DNA of 64,000 nucleotides from Rhyacophila brunnea (GCA_022495005.1 JAGYXB010000207.1:353685-417684), one strand, 5' to 3'; shown: positions 34,702 through 46,280, counted from the first letter of the stretch. The notes: generated by a model from the letters alone, not told the origin. Made by a program: numbers and translations.

Positions 34702-36780
34702 GGGTAAATGCATTAGTCCCCGGACAGCTTCAGTATACGGACAGTTTTGTACAAATATAACGAATATAAGCAAAGTATGAGAGTTTCATATGAAGGATGA
34801 CTCACATATTGTGCCTGTATTGTTCCTTGACCAATAAAATTATATTTGTCACGCACAAAGGAATTCATTCTATAGTATTACATTAGTAGTGGTGCACATG
34901 CTGACTGAACAAAAAAAATATTCGATTTCTTAAAAAATAGTTAGTGAACGAAGGATACAAAAAGTACGTTAAAACTATGATTATTTCATTTATTCGCTTC
35001 AAAGATGTTTCATATTATTCAGTAATATGTTCTTGTATATTATTCAATGATAAAAATAATGTATTTTGTTAAATTTAGTTAAATATTTGGTGTCCGGCAA
35101 CTAAAGTGCAAAATTTTATCTTTTTTTAGTTGTCGGACGCAGTGTCCGGGCGCTGAATTTATAAGAGACATTGAGTATTTGTGTGTGTACAGTATCACAT
35201 CGAGGCTAGCTTGGTTTTATACAAGTTAGAAAAGGACAAACATAGAATTGTAAATATTTTTAGTTTTCGGACACGATTTTATAATTTTGATCCTGCTGTC
35301 CGGCGACTAAAATTCAATATTGAATGACCGGACAAAGCTATTTTCTAATTAATTATTATGTATTTACACAATTATCTCCAATAGCTGGTACGAGTACGTC
35401 AAATGCAAGCACCAGTTCATCAAGTGTGAGCAATTTAACATTAAAATCTCATCTTTTTACCCCAAACCTACTCAATTTGGGAGTAAAAATAGAATAATAA
35501 GACACTGTCAAAGCACCAAGCGCCATTTCTTCGGAAGCGTGGAGGAAGATCATAGAAGAAAAAGTGAAGGATGACAAAAGTACAGCAACTCATAAAAGAT
35601 GAAAGGTCTTCCTTAGAAAAGAGAAGACAAATAAAAAAAGGAAAGCGAAAAAGGCGATTTGCCAAAATTGTTCTGATGAATTAGAAAGTGATGTTGAGGA
35701 TGGTTTATTAAAGAACATTGGCTGTGATGGATGTGTTCGTTGGTTCCACCTTAAATGCAGGACAATGTCTATGTTATCTTATAGTGAAGCATCACAAAAA
35801 GATTTTGTATGTAATTTTTGTTTAAACTTAGACCTAAATTAATATGTTTATCACCTGTATAATCACTCGGGGGTATAGCACTGAAGCATTTTTTTCTCTG
35901 TAAAACTACTGAAGAGTGCTTGATTCAAGCATGGATTTTTTACACTTAGTTCTCTTTTATATTTATGATTGAAAATAGCACTTGAAAACATTTATTTTTC
36001 GTCAGAGAAGGGATTAGGATTAGTATTGAAATTTATTTTAGTGTGTTTGGAAATATAATTAAGGTGACTGAAGTGTTGAACCTTTTTAAAATTATCAATG
36101 GCAATAATTTAGTTGCCAGCAGTTCTCAAGTATGTTTTTTTTTGTAAGCCTGCTTTGCATATTATAGAACACAAGCAAAAGTTACACAGTTTGAGATTTT
36201 TTGGATGTAATAAAAATTAATGTAAAAATTTGGTCAACTCACTTGAGATGTTTAGTAGTTTTACCATTTGATTTATGAAGTTCAGTTTTTATTTCATTTT
36301 GCTTTGCTCAATTTGCACTCAAAATTACTTCGACATAACTATATGAAAGAAACACATTGAATAAATAAAAATATGTTTTTTTTTCAAGTTAGCAGTTGCT
36401 TGAGTGCTCACTGTGAACTATTTCTGCTTTTATTGCATCACTGTATTAACTCAAATTGTTTAAACGTGAAAAAATATTTTTTTAACACCAATACTTGTCT
36501 TATTTTCTATACGAAATAATCTGTCCGACCACTAAAAATAGTACGTCCGGAAACTAAGATTGTGTGTCCGGAGACTAAAAAAACCAACCATTTTTCTTAA
36601 CATGAGAAATATGATAGTAATTTACCTAAATATAGATTTTTAAAATATTTATAAACCAAAAGAATATATATGTAAACATTTATAAATCATAACATATTTT
36701 GTTTTCTTCTAAAAATGGAAAAGATAATCGAAAATAAGGTGAGAAAATAGTTAACTGTCCGGATACCAGTGCATTTACCC
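34702..36780 (+). mobile_element. Pogo-like Tc1/mariner transposon, 2079 bp
   Basis: Termini GGGTAAATGCATTAGTCCCC and, complemented, GGGTAAATGCACTGGTATCC share a following CCGGACAG, and the element sits between TA dinucleotides (34700-34701, 36781-36782). At least seven subterminal copies of a TGTCCGGnnACTAA motif, the core of the terminal repeat itself, lie inside both ends: 35091, 35126, 35260, 35297 on the left; 36522, 36544, 36564 on the right. A decayed 3' exon (35384-35842) ends in a PHD finger. The DDE catalytic domain is not present, so it is internally deleted. TA target and PHD-tailed transposase point to the pogo branch of Tc1/mariner. Confidence 0.8.
35384..35842 (+). pseudogene. 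Pogo-type transposase C-terminus with PHD finger
   Basis: A continuous frame of 152 codons begins after a plausible splice acceptor (CTCCAATAG). It has a serine-rich start, then a basic helix (A-W-R-K-I-I-E-E-K; K-K-R-K-A-K-K), and ends with C-Q-N-C, C-D-G-C, W-F-H-L-K-C and C-N-F-C, a C4HC3 PHD-type zinc finger, before TAA at 35840-35842. Three in-frame stops (35495-35497, 35498-35500, 35600-35602) show it is dead. PHD fingers at the C-terminus are known in some pogo/Tigger-like transposases, where they probably bind histone tails. The N-terminal DNA-binding and DDE exons were not found upstream. Confidence 0.75.
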
Positions 36781-37109
36781 TACCATATTTAGCTGTTGTA
36801 GCGGCCGAAAGCAGTCTTGTTTATAGAATAGATGCGCCGGTATTATATTTCAACAATAAATAATTCACCAACAAGAATAGGTATTCTTGAATATTAACCC
36901 ACCCGAATATGTACAGGCAAATTTAAATCGATTTAGTACTTTCCTTCATACGCTGAAGCCTAATTTTTTAAAACACCTGACGCTATTTAGTTATTATGTA
37001 ATTACATTGGTTTAAATTAAAAATATGGTAGCCATTTCTTGACGTAGTTTATAAAATCTCACAAAATGCAGTTATTATTCATTATTTGCAAAAGAAGGAT
37101 AGGTATTTG

Positions 37110-37182
37110 GGTCTGTAGGTTAATTGGCTAAGAACATTCGTCTGGTAAACAAAAGATGTGTGTTCGAATCCCACTCTGTTTA
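37110..37182 (+). repeat. tRNA-Thr-like relic
   Basis: The sequence has an A box (GTAGGTTAATTGGCTAAGA), an anticodon region CTGGTAAAC resembling tRNA-Thr with GGT, and an intact B box GTTCGAATCCC followed by a T-rich run. The acceptor ends do not pair, so it is a tRNA pseudogene or SINE head rather than a working tRNA. No second copy in the window. Confidence 0.45.
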
Positions 37183-37687
37183 AGATTTTTTTAATGATTT
37201 TTTAAACATATTTTAAGTTTTTTAATAAAAATAATGTAATATTCTTAAATCTAATGTAGATATAATTAGTCTAGAATAAATATCGTTAGTATAGAATTGC
37301 AGAGTTTATTTCTTCCTTTCATCAGCAAGCAAACACACACTCAAATTGGATAAGAAAGTCCAATGCCCGTTGTGCACACCTAATTCACCAATTTATGGCC
37401 CTGCTCTGTTCTAGTCCGATAAATTATAAAGTTCTGCAGTTTGTTCATAAGCACGTTACCAACTGGAAACCCACCTCTCCTGCAAAACTCTCCTCACAAC
37501 TTATATTTTACCATTAGTGTGAAACTACATACGTACGAAGGAAACATGACCTAGTAGCTGAATGTGAACTGAATTGTATAATTAAAATTCACAATTTAAT
37601 GTTCCAACGACGTTGGTAGTTATGTGACTGTCATCGGATTCCCAGATTTAAATTATAATATATACAATACAATATATATATATATAT

Positions 37688-38919
37688 CAGTGGCGAAGGG
37701 TGACCTTTGGAAAGAGGTAGGCTGTGGAGATCTGATAAACATCTGATCTGAAACCCATCAGAAAATATTCAGAAAGAATTCCATACACAGATTTTAAAGC
37801 CCAGTTTAAACAAACAATGAGCGAAAATAACGGTAAATATTTAGAAAATCTTGGGAAAGAAAAGGGAACACACTACTATGAAAACTATTATAGTAGATCT
37901 ACTAAAACTTGGTTTAGTAAACATTGTAAAATAAAGCGAGATGTAATAGTGACAATAGCTAGAAGCAGGACAGGGCATTACAGTCTCAACGAATCATTGT
38001 ACAAAATTAAAGTGGTAGATAGCCCTCAGTGTCAGTGTGGACATCCCACTCAAGATCTTAACCACATTGTCTGGCAATGTGATGCCTATGACCAGGAGAG
38101 AGAAGTGTTATTGAATAAGTTGGGGAAATGCAGGTTATACCCTCCTTTTACGATTAATTCGTTCCTGGCAAAACCAAATATTTCAGTTATGAAAATTGTA
38201 CATGAATTTCTCCAAAAATGTAACGTAAATGTCTAGTGTATAGTGTAACAAAAATGTAATTCTGTATCATTAATAATGTAACTATTTATGCCTGTCGTTA
38301 AAAAAAAATGTATGTATACTTTTGTAAACCATTGTAAAGCAGAATAGCCTTCCATTCAGAGAAGAGCTCAATTGCTTCCAAATAAAGAAAAGAAAAAGAA
38401 AAAAAACAATCTATACTTACTTATTTATTAATATTCGATTAATTATAATTATTAATTTCGAGGCCGTTGAAATTATTTTTTTAATTATCTAATTATTCAT
38501 GATTTTGGATAAAGTGCGCAGTCGTGACAACAATATTTTGCGCGAATGTTTTAAGCTCTGCGATAGGAGCTTACCTTATTTCATACAAATCAACAGACTT
38601 GCTGAGGTTACGAGACGTAAAGTCCATACGAAATAAATTCAGAATTATTTCACACATAATCGGAAATTTATTTACGTCAAGATACATTTCGCGCTGTGGT
38701 ATATTTTTTAATACCTTTGCAGATTGTTTTGTAAACTGTGTAATACTGTAATACATTCCTATATATACGACATCTCTCGCTGGCAAAATAAAAATTTTAT
38801 AGAACATAAAATAATGAAGTGATTAAGTATATAAATATGTCAATATGTATGCAATTAAAAATGTTTTTATTAAGCAGGTAGGCTTTAAATAATCGCCTAG
38901 TATGGAGTCTTCGCCGCTG
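37688..38919. mobile_element. CAGTGGCGAAG MITE, copy 3, split by a LINE
   Basis: The left end CAGTGGCGAAGGGTG and right end CTTCGCCGCTG match the family at 19796 and 32278, each with GGTAGGCT just inside. The flanks are an AT alternation (ATATATAT left, GTATATAT right), so a duplication cannot be proved. The interior from about 37735 to 38406 is a LINE 3' end. Confidence 0.65.
37738..38236 (+). pseudogene. Non-LTR retrotransposon ORF2 C-terminus
   Basis: After a stop near 37735 the frame is open for about 165 codons to TAG (38234-38236); the first ATG is at 37817. It starts with I-P-Y-T-D-F-K and continues W-F-S-K-H, I-A-R-S-R-T-G-H-Y, L-Y-K-I, then the knuckle C-Q-C-G with H-I-V-W-Q-C (C-x-C-x8-H-x4-C) and a K-I-V-H-E-F-L tail. 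This order (R-x-R-(T/F)-G-H, then L-Y-K-I, then the knuckle) is the standard end of jockey/I-like ORF2 proteins after the RNase-H-like region. The frame is uninterrupted, so this is a fairly recent 5'-truncated insertion. The 3' UTR runs to an AAATAAAGAAAAGAAAAAG tail at about 38380-38406. Confidence 0.8.
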
Positions 38920-39791
38920 GTATATATATACAATCACTCAATACCTATAATATGATTTCGCAATGTTATGAGATAGCGGATCTGCAATTTCATAAAAATG
39001 CGAATTAATATTATTTCATAATAATTTCTAAATATTATTTCTCTCATCTCACTCGATTACAAGTTTCCGTCAAAGACACATCGCACCGAACTACCATTAT
39101 ATTTATTATATTGCATCGATTGTACCATTGTAGTTATTTTAAACAGTAAATAAAATCTCGTCTCCTCCATCATCACGAACAACTACTATTGTATCTCATC
39201 TGCAATACATATCCTCCGCCGAATCAATGAATACGACAGATATATCAAATTTAATAACCCAATGATAGTCAAAATATAAAATTTTCCAAATATTATTTTT
39301 TGACTGTCTGACGTGGCGAACAGTTTTTCATGGGGAAAAAATAGTTTTTAAGGCCTATTTAAAAAAAAATATGATGTTCTAGATACCACTCATAGAAGAA
39401 CATAATATCATACATATTATAGCTTTATCACTTTTTTCAATTACGCCATACATTTCGGTCCACTAAATTTATTTTGAAACTGTCTCCAGATATTTGTTTC
39501 TTATTTGGTGCAGCCATTTTTGTGGGTATAAATGAAATTGTTTGTTAATGAATGAATTAGTTTAGTTCTTTACGCACAAATTGACGTCAGAATTGCTAGT
39601 TGAATTGCCATCATATGAGGCATTCTCTCGCTATAGTGGTCACAGTACTCTCAAGCATTATATCCCACGCCGCCTGATGAGGTTAGTGGGATATTATATG
39701 TGATGCATAAAGTCTAAGGACCGACCTATGCAATTATATATTTACATTAACCGTAATGCTTATTCTTGAAGAGTATTTGTCTGCTATTATA

Positions 39792-41092
39792 CGAGGGTGG
39801 GTCAATAAGTCCTTAGAAAAGCCGACAGGTGGCGCGACTAGTACTGTAAGCGGTTTGTTTTCATGCAGCGGCACTACTGATTCAGTATGCTGCGAAGTTT
39901 CAATCAGATTGGTCGGGTTGTTGTGTTTCTCGTACATTTAAAAAAAAATTTGCTTGTGGAAAATGGAAAAATGGAAAATGGAGAAAATTGAGTTTAGAGT
40001 TGTTATTAAACATTTTAATATAAAAGGGTTAACAGCAAAGGAAATAAAAAAATGAGTTGGATTTAGTTCACGGCATATCTGCTCCTTCACTTGCAACTAT
40101 TTATAACTGGTTAAATGAATTTAAACGTGGTCGTACATCAACAAATGATGAACCACGCTCAGGACGTCCTGTAGAGGTGACTACACCAGAAATGATCAAT
40201 AAAACCCACGATATGGTGTTAAGTGACCGAAGATTAAAGTTGAGTGAGATAATTGAGGTTACAGGAATCTCAAAAGGTAGCGTCATTTCTATTTTACATG
40301 ACAAATTAGGCATGAAAAATATTTCTGCAAGATGGGTGCCGCGTTTGCTCACAGTCGACAATAAACGCAGTAGGGTGGTGGCCTCTAAAGCCCTGTTGTC
40401 GCTCATGCAACGCAATCCGGATGAATTTTTTCGTCGCTTTGTGACTGTAGATGAAACATGGATACACCACTATACTCCCGAGACAAAAGAACAGTCAAAG
40501 CAGTGGATTGCGAAAGGCGAACTATGTCCAAAGAAGGCGAAAACCGTAAAATCAGCTGGTAAGGTTATGGCTAGTGTATTTTGGGATGCACGTGGAATTA
40601 TTTTCGTTGACTATTTGGAAAAAGGAAAAACAATAACAGGGGATTATTATGCATCTTTATTGGACCAGCTAAAAAACAAAATTGAAGAAAAACGGCCTCA
40701 TTTAAACAGGAAAAAAATCCTCTTTCATCAGGACAATGCCCGTGTTCACACATGTTTACGATCAATAACTAAAATTGAAGAATTGAAGTTCGAATTGGTC
40801 GACCACCCACCGTATTCGCCAGATTTAGCCCCCAGTGACTTTTTCCTTTTCCCAAACTTAAAAAAATGGCTAAGTGGACAACGTTTTTTTTCAAATGAAG
40901 AAGTCATCGATCGGACAAATGCTTATTTTGAGGACCTTCCGAAAACTTATTTTTCTGACGGTTTAAAAAAAATTGAGAAACGTCTAACCAAGTGTATTGA
41001 GCTCCAAGGAAATTATGTTGAGAAATAAAAAAAAATACAAAAATAAAACCTGTTTTAATGCTTTTTTCTAAGGAATTATTGACCCACCCTCG
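39792..41092 (+). mobile_element. Mariner transposon, 1301 bp, complete ends
   Basis: Both ends are present: CGAGGGTGGGTCAATAA followed by GTCCTTAGAAAA on the left, and the same with T for G at position 18 on the right (29 bp, one mismatch). A TA duplication flanks it (39790-39791, 41093-41094). The length is normal for a full mariner. It carries one transposase gene occupying most of the interior. It inserted into family A copy 4. Confidence 0.97.
39963..41028 (+). pseudogene. Mariner transposase, one-base frameshift near the N-terminus
   Basis: Cuts out and inserts the element at TA sites. The start is ATG at 39963 or 39978 (M-E-K-I-E-F-R-V-V-I-K-H), running about 25 codons to an A7 tract at 40046-40052. 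One extra A there shifts the frame, leaving a 323-codon frame (40057-41028, first codon TTG) holding the rest. Intact features are the helix-turn-helix region, the W-V-P-R linker motif, and all three catalytic aspartates: V-T-V-D-E-T-W (40450), F-H-Q-D-N-A (40732) and A-P-S-D-F-F-L-F (40837), giving D,D34D spacing. Y-S-P-D-L-A-P is present too. Closest by motif to the irritans/Himar group (from memory). The A-tract shift could be a sequencing error. Confidence 0.95.
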
Positions 41093-41204
41093 TACATAAT
41101 ATGCAATGCGATCTGTCATTTATTATTATAATAGGTAAGTGGGTATCGTTTATTATTAAATTATTTTCTCTCTTCAAACGCATGCCATAGGTTCGCTACC
41201 ACTG

Positions 41205-42060
41205 GACTAATCGAATCAAAGATATTGAATTAGTAAATTTCATCCAATAAATAAAGATTTTCCCCTACAAAGTTGTCTAAAATTCAATCTTTTTGGCCCA
41301 AATGAAAATAGTAGTGATTTTAGACTAATTTATAATTCCCTTTCAGATAAAGTAGGTACATACCTATTAACACAAAAGTTTTTAAAAGTTATTCCTGAGC
41401 GGAGATATTGAACATGTCAATTGACGAACTGTTTGAGAGAGGCTGAATCATTACCAGAAAAAAAGTATACAGATTTAGGTAGGTACTATAGTTTATTATC
41501 TTCTTTCCGTTATCGTATTTTTGATGTGCAAAATGTGTAAATGTAATGTTCGTTTATTTATGAGTAGCTACCTATTTGTAATCTGTATATGTATCTAAGT
41601 ACATAACTAATAGGTGGTTGTTTAATAATTGTTTTGTATTTAGTGTTTGTGTCTAGTGTGATATTATTTTATCTGGAGCGTTCCACTCGATGTACTCGCC
41701 GAACTTTGCAGAATAATAAACACAAGTAGGAAGCAAACAAATCATTACTTGTTTTCGTTCGACTTGCCCCTTTATGCCTCCAACTTTAAAATTGCGTTTC
41801 TGTTTCCGCCGATTGTCCCAGTCTGCGAAAAGTGTATTCAGTGACTGCATAAATAAAACGTGTAATATTATTATTTGACTGAGTAAAAGACTTTGCTTTG
41901 TTTCAAATGTTATGGTCATAAATGTATGAGCTTTGTAGAATTATCGAGTAATTCACTTGAGCATTAATAAAAGCTCAGTAATATTATTTTAGTTGTACAA
42001 TAATAAAATTGGCCTCTACAGTTCTCTACTAGTAAGTACTAAAACTACTTACAGGATGGG
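41205..42060. other. No gene seen
   Basis: AT-rich. The 88-codon minus frame at 41653-41919 has slightly better composition but no family resemblance. Confidence 0.35.
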
Positions 42061-42068
42061 TTGAGGGC

Positions 42069-42815
42069 CTAGGGAATCCAATCCCGAGCCAAAATTCTGA
42101 TCCCGGGATTTCGGGATTACAATTTGACAATCCCATTTTTTTCGATTGTTAATATAATTTTTTTATATTCACAAATAACATTAATAAAATCGGTCAAAAA
42201 TAAATCTAGTATAATTTATACTATTTAAGACATATTATAATTATTGTTAATATTGTATACGTTCAATCTTGAAAATACATTGGAGTAAATAATATGGTAA
42301 TATAAATAATAATGTGAATTTAATATGAGATTGCTGTTTCTGATAGTAAAGACTAATCGAATGGATTAGCGAGATTTAAAATAGTAAAGCAAATAATCAT
42401 GGCGTACTTATGGCCTTTCCGCTTCATAAATCTTATTAGTCAGCCAAATATGAAACTGCCGCAAAACGTATGAGATCATGGTAGAATTACTTTGTTAACA
42501 GTGTGAAGCATTGTTTTTTCAATCTTTCTCATTTTTAATAATTTATGTGAAAAAATAAAATAAATCGGCAACTTACACATGGGTATAAATCAAACTTCAC
42601 TCAAACTCAGTTTATTTCTAATGTAGTTATTTTTTATTAAAAGTATTTTTTCTGTTATATTTTTGCTTTTATTTTATGTTCCATAAAAATTGATATTAAA
42701 AATTCAATCCCGAAATCCCGGGATTATGTTTATCAATCCCGGGATTCATAGGTATCGAAAATAGCTCGGGATCCCGGGATCCCGAGATTCGGGATCCCGG
42801 GATTGGAATCCCTAG
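42069..42815. mobile_element. hAT-type element with CCCGGGATT termini
   Basis: The left end CTAGGGAATCCAATCCCGAG and right end (complemented) CTAGGGATTCCAATCCCGGG form inverted termini. Flanks TTGAGGGC and TTGAGGCC match at 7 of 8. Reiterated ATCCCGGGAT/TTTCGGGATT words fill about 50-100 bases at each end. AT-rich core without a frame. A related, truncated element starts at 59639. Confidence 0.8.
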
Positions 42816-43299
42816 TTGAGGCCACAGAAAAAAATACATATTAAAATACACTACGTCAACTCAATACTACAACTAGATAACTCTGATTTGGTCAATTTAA
42901 ACTTTACTTGATAATCATAAATCTAGACTATAATCATTATTTAAAATAAAAATGGAAAATTGTGCTTGTCTAATAAGGAACAAATAAATAATGTTCAATT
43001 GTAAGAAAAAATATTGTAGATAGGTACCTACCTATATTATTGTATTTATTTAATGGATTTATGGTTTTATAGTTATCTAATATTTTCCAACACAACATTA
43101 ATACAGTTCCCATTAACTTCTGACTTACCTGGTTTTATCATTTTGTAGAGAAGAAAATGTAATTACCATATTCAATACCTATCTCAAAAACAGTGAAAAT
43201 CAAGTTATCTAGTTGTATGATTGATGTGACGACTAGGTACATTTTGAAGAAGGGGTTTGAATGTAGGTATGAGTGTCCTACGAAAATGAAACACACACA

Positions 43300-43560
43300 T
43301 TACCTATAGGTATACGTGCAATAGTGTGTGTTGCAACGTTCAAATATGTACATCAATATTGAATGAGCGTCAGCGCATAAACCGAGAGTATTTTTCAGAA
43401 CGAAGGACAAGCTTTCACGTTTTATTGACACGTGTTTAAGTTTATTCCATATTCTTCCACACTCGAGGTCAGAAGCAACCTGTCCAATATACTGATCACG
43501 ACAAAATTTTAGAACACATATGTGGATTTCGGGAGGTGGAGGGGAACGATTTTGAGACAA
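43300..43560 (-). pseudogene. Possible LINE-derived fragment
   Basis: An 86-codon minus-strand frame contains D-L-E-C-G-R-I-W-N-K-L-K-H-V-S-I-K followed by a leucine-rich run and a late cysteine. Its core is homologous to 9021-9140, so it is a dispersed repeat rather than a host exon. The W-x-x-L pattern ahead of a hydrophobic segment recalls the zf-RVT region between reverse transcriptase and zinc knuckle in LINE proteins. This is a weak motif-level resemblance, and no knuckle follows. Confidence 0.3.
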
Positions 43561-43630
43561 CTCACGATTTAAAAAAAATCATAAAAAACTTAATAAAAAA
43601 TCCTAGAATCACACCTTTACCTCAAAATAA

Positions 43631-44016
43631 TAGTTAAGCGTCAATTACATTGAGGTTCTTTACGAGCTGTTTGTTGGCGTATTTAAAAGCGGGCGATTCA
43701 GCTACTGCGATTTGATGATTACACACAAAACTTTCCATTTGCTGAGAAGCCACAAGCCAGCGACTATTTTGACAGAACGTAGGTAGTTCGTTTTTTTTAC
43801 CGGGAGGTTGCTACTGCGCTCTACTGCGCAGACGCAGTAGGCCCACACGCCGGCGTGTAGCGTGTAAAGTTGACCAGCTTTCAACTTTTCTCGGTAGAGT
43901 GTTTACAACCTGATTGTTAGCTTGTTCGATGATTACACTGGGCGACTTTACAGGCAGATTATAAATTCGCCAACAAACAGCTCGTAAAGAAGCTCAATGT
44001 AATTGACGCTTTACTG
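43631..44016. mobile_element. Short MITE with about 45 bp inverted ends
   Basis: Left TAAGCGTCAATTACATTGAG ... CTTTACGAGCTGTTTGTTGG pairs with the right-end complement AAAGCGTCAATTACATTGAG ... same block. The ends are about 92% alike over 45 bases. GC-rich centre at 43800-43865 (CTACTGCGCAGACGCAGTAG palindrome). No duplication found and no coding content. Confidence 0.7.
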
Positions 44017-45025
44017 AAGATGACAATGATGATACATAATAAAATGAGTGGTTTATTTTCTATTTACAAGTACATATCTGTTGAAGTATTATGTTATGGA
44101 GCGAACACACATAATTATATTAAAACCTAATGTGCAATCGACGAAAATCAATCTAAAAAAAATCTAGCTTAGCTAAAGTATAGTATTTTTTATAAGTACT
44201 TAGATTATGAAAGTAGGCAGGTAGGTAGGTATTTTTAAAATATTACATGAGTATTAATTATAAATATACGTAAAGTCATTTTAGTGTGTACAAATAATAA
44301 ATTAATATTTCATGACTTATACCTTTGAGTATGTTCCATTAAAATGTTTCGTTGCCCCATTATTTGTTTTTCATTTTCAATAAAAAAAATATCGTTCGAG
44401 CTGAAATTCGTTACAATAGAAGAGCCCGACTTGCGCTGTTTGTTTTTCATTTTGTAAAATTTCATATTTAATAATAGCAGTAAACATTGCCTTAGGTTTT
44501 CCCCTTTTAAGGACGGCTTTTTTCTATTAAATGTTTTCCTGAAAAAAAAAACAGGAAAGATAATTTGATAACGCTTTTGAAAATCGTTGACAAGAAATAA
44601 ACATGGAAAAACGATTAAGGGAAGGCTTTGTCGGGGTTACCTTTTCATGGAAAATGCCGAATAAATATTGTTGATACACATGCGTGTACCTGCAATAAAA
44701 ATATACTACGGAAATGGACCTATTTTCAGTCACAATATTTATTTGGCTATTTCGTTTTACTGAATAAGCAAAACAAATAATAGAATTTAAAATATTATAG
44801 AAACTAACGTTTGAGCTACGTTTAATTTAATAATGTATAAATATATATTTTTATTAATGTACCGCAGATAATATAATAAATTCGAAGGATAACCTTGATC
44901 AATTATTATATTCCTGATTTAGTAACTGAAACTTTAGAAACTGATCTCCCATATAAATAATTGTGTACGTGCTTATACGTGTGAGAAAAGTAAATGGAGA
45001 TAAACACGTTAAAATTCACTACTTC
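44017..45025. other. No gene seen
   Basis: AT-rich, no recognisable frame or repeat partner. Confidence 0.4.
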
Positions 45026-45029
45026 TTAA

Positions 45030-45816
45030 GGGCGGACGTGCTCAGCGTGGGTCTAAATGGAGCTTTTTTCTATTTTCAAAGCATGGTCCTGGACATACCT
45101 TAAACGTTTTAGATAATCTATTTATATAATTTTGAAGCCTTATTATCCTTTATATTTATTTTAAACATTTGATGACTGCATAAAGTATGTTTATTACATA
45201 AAATAGTATTCTTTTAAACCTCTCGCTCTAATGTTTTAGAATATAGTCATATTTCAGTACATAAATGTGCAGTGGTGTTAAGATTTTTTACATTTATTAA
45301 TTTTTAAACGCATTTATAAAACCATCAGTATAATTTATTACGACATTATTAAAGTGAAATATTTACGATAAAAAATTATATTGATAATCTCTGTGATCCC
45401 AAATTTGACAAGAATTAGGCATTTTATTATTCAAAAAATGGGCAAGATTAACACATTTGAAGATAATTCTAAAGATACTATTATAAGCTATGTCTTTGAC
45501 TATTCAAGTGTGATAAACATCCTACGAATAATGATTGCTTTATAATAATTATTGACCTAAGAATAAGGTAGTGTTTTTTTGAAATACGCCATTTCTTTTG
45601 CATTCCCCAGTGGTTAAGCTACAACATACGGCCGTAGCCATAAATTGACAAACTATAATTGAAGTAGGGAGTAAAATGATGTTAACGCGCGTGTTTGAAC
45701 ATGTACCGTTAAAAAAAAATCAGTTAGGTACACCTACAACATTTAAGGAATGTCCAGGATCATGCTTTGAGAATAGAAAAAAGCTCCATTTTGACCCACG
45801 CTGAGCACGTCCGCCC
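45030..45816. mobile_element. TTAA-flanked element with long inverted termini
   Basis: The element lies between TTAA (45026-45029) and TTAA (45817-45820). Its inverted ends start GGGCGGACGTGCTCAGCGTG and extend about 75 bases with four or five mismatches, including GGAGCTTTTTTCTATT and AAAGCATG(G/A)TCCTGGACAT. TTAA targets belong to piggyBac and Kolobok elements. piggyBac ends normally read CC(C/Y) after TTAA whereas this reads GGG, which favours a Kolobok-like or another TTAA group. The 640 bp core is AT-rich with no frame, so it is non-autonomous. Confidence 0.85.
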
Positions 45817-45964
45817 TTAAGGGGGCCAAAAGAAAAAAATAACCTGTGTGTGTTGTTACCCTAGTAACATTCGACTGGTAAATTTTCTCATATTATGCAT
45901 TACGGTTAATCTGTTAATAGACTTAGGAATCTCCCTTTTCCTTAGTCTAATCTAATTTTCCTTA

Positions 45965-46280
45965 GTCAACATACATTTTTGAAAACACTTCTGAGTAAAT
46001 ATATTATAACCAAAAGAAAAAATATTTTTGAAAAAAATAAGACACCCCACCCCGCAGGAATATAACCTGCATCTCGGGTACCGCGACCACGCACATAGTT
46101 CACTATGCTAAAGGAGTCATACTTAATTACGACAAATTTTAACTATTGGCATGTTTAATACTCATTGAAGCGCTTTCTAAATAATTGAGCTACTATATTG
46201 GCGATTTGTATTTTAAATCAAAGTAGGTATTACTTTAATTTATAACCGACGTCACGGATCACTCCAAGATTTTTTGTTGT
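45965..46280 (-). repeat. tRNA-like-containing repeat, copy 1
   Basis: It matches 62880-63155 over most of its length (GAAAACACTTCTGAG; TGCTAAAGGAGTCATACTTA; CGACGTCACGGATCACTCCA). On the minus strand TCCTTTAGCATAGTGAACTA and GGTTATATTCCTGC resemble A and B boxes, so it may be a second SINE family. The second copy has a damaged B-box region. Confidence 0.55.

Larger units (their letters stand above)
39268..41204 (-). mobile_element. hAT MITE (family A), copy 4, split by mariner
   Basis: In reverse orientation it shows GACTGTCTGACGTGGCGAAC (39302 on), TTACGCACAAATTGACGTC, CTTATTTGGTGCAGCCAT (start codon region of the old transposase), GGACCGACCTATGCAAT and, right of the mariner, CATGCCATAGGTTCGCTACC ending CACTG. 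Without the mariner it is about 630 bp, like the copies at 12415 and 17483. Its 39268 end is degraded and no duplication is visible. Confidence 0.8.

Noticed and set aside
37110..37182. Functional tRNA-Thr gene
   Set aside because: The B box is good but the acceptor stem ends do not pair and the anticodon stem is weak.
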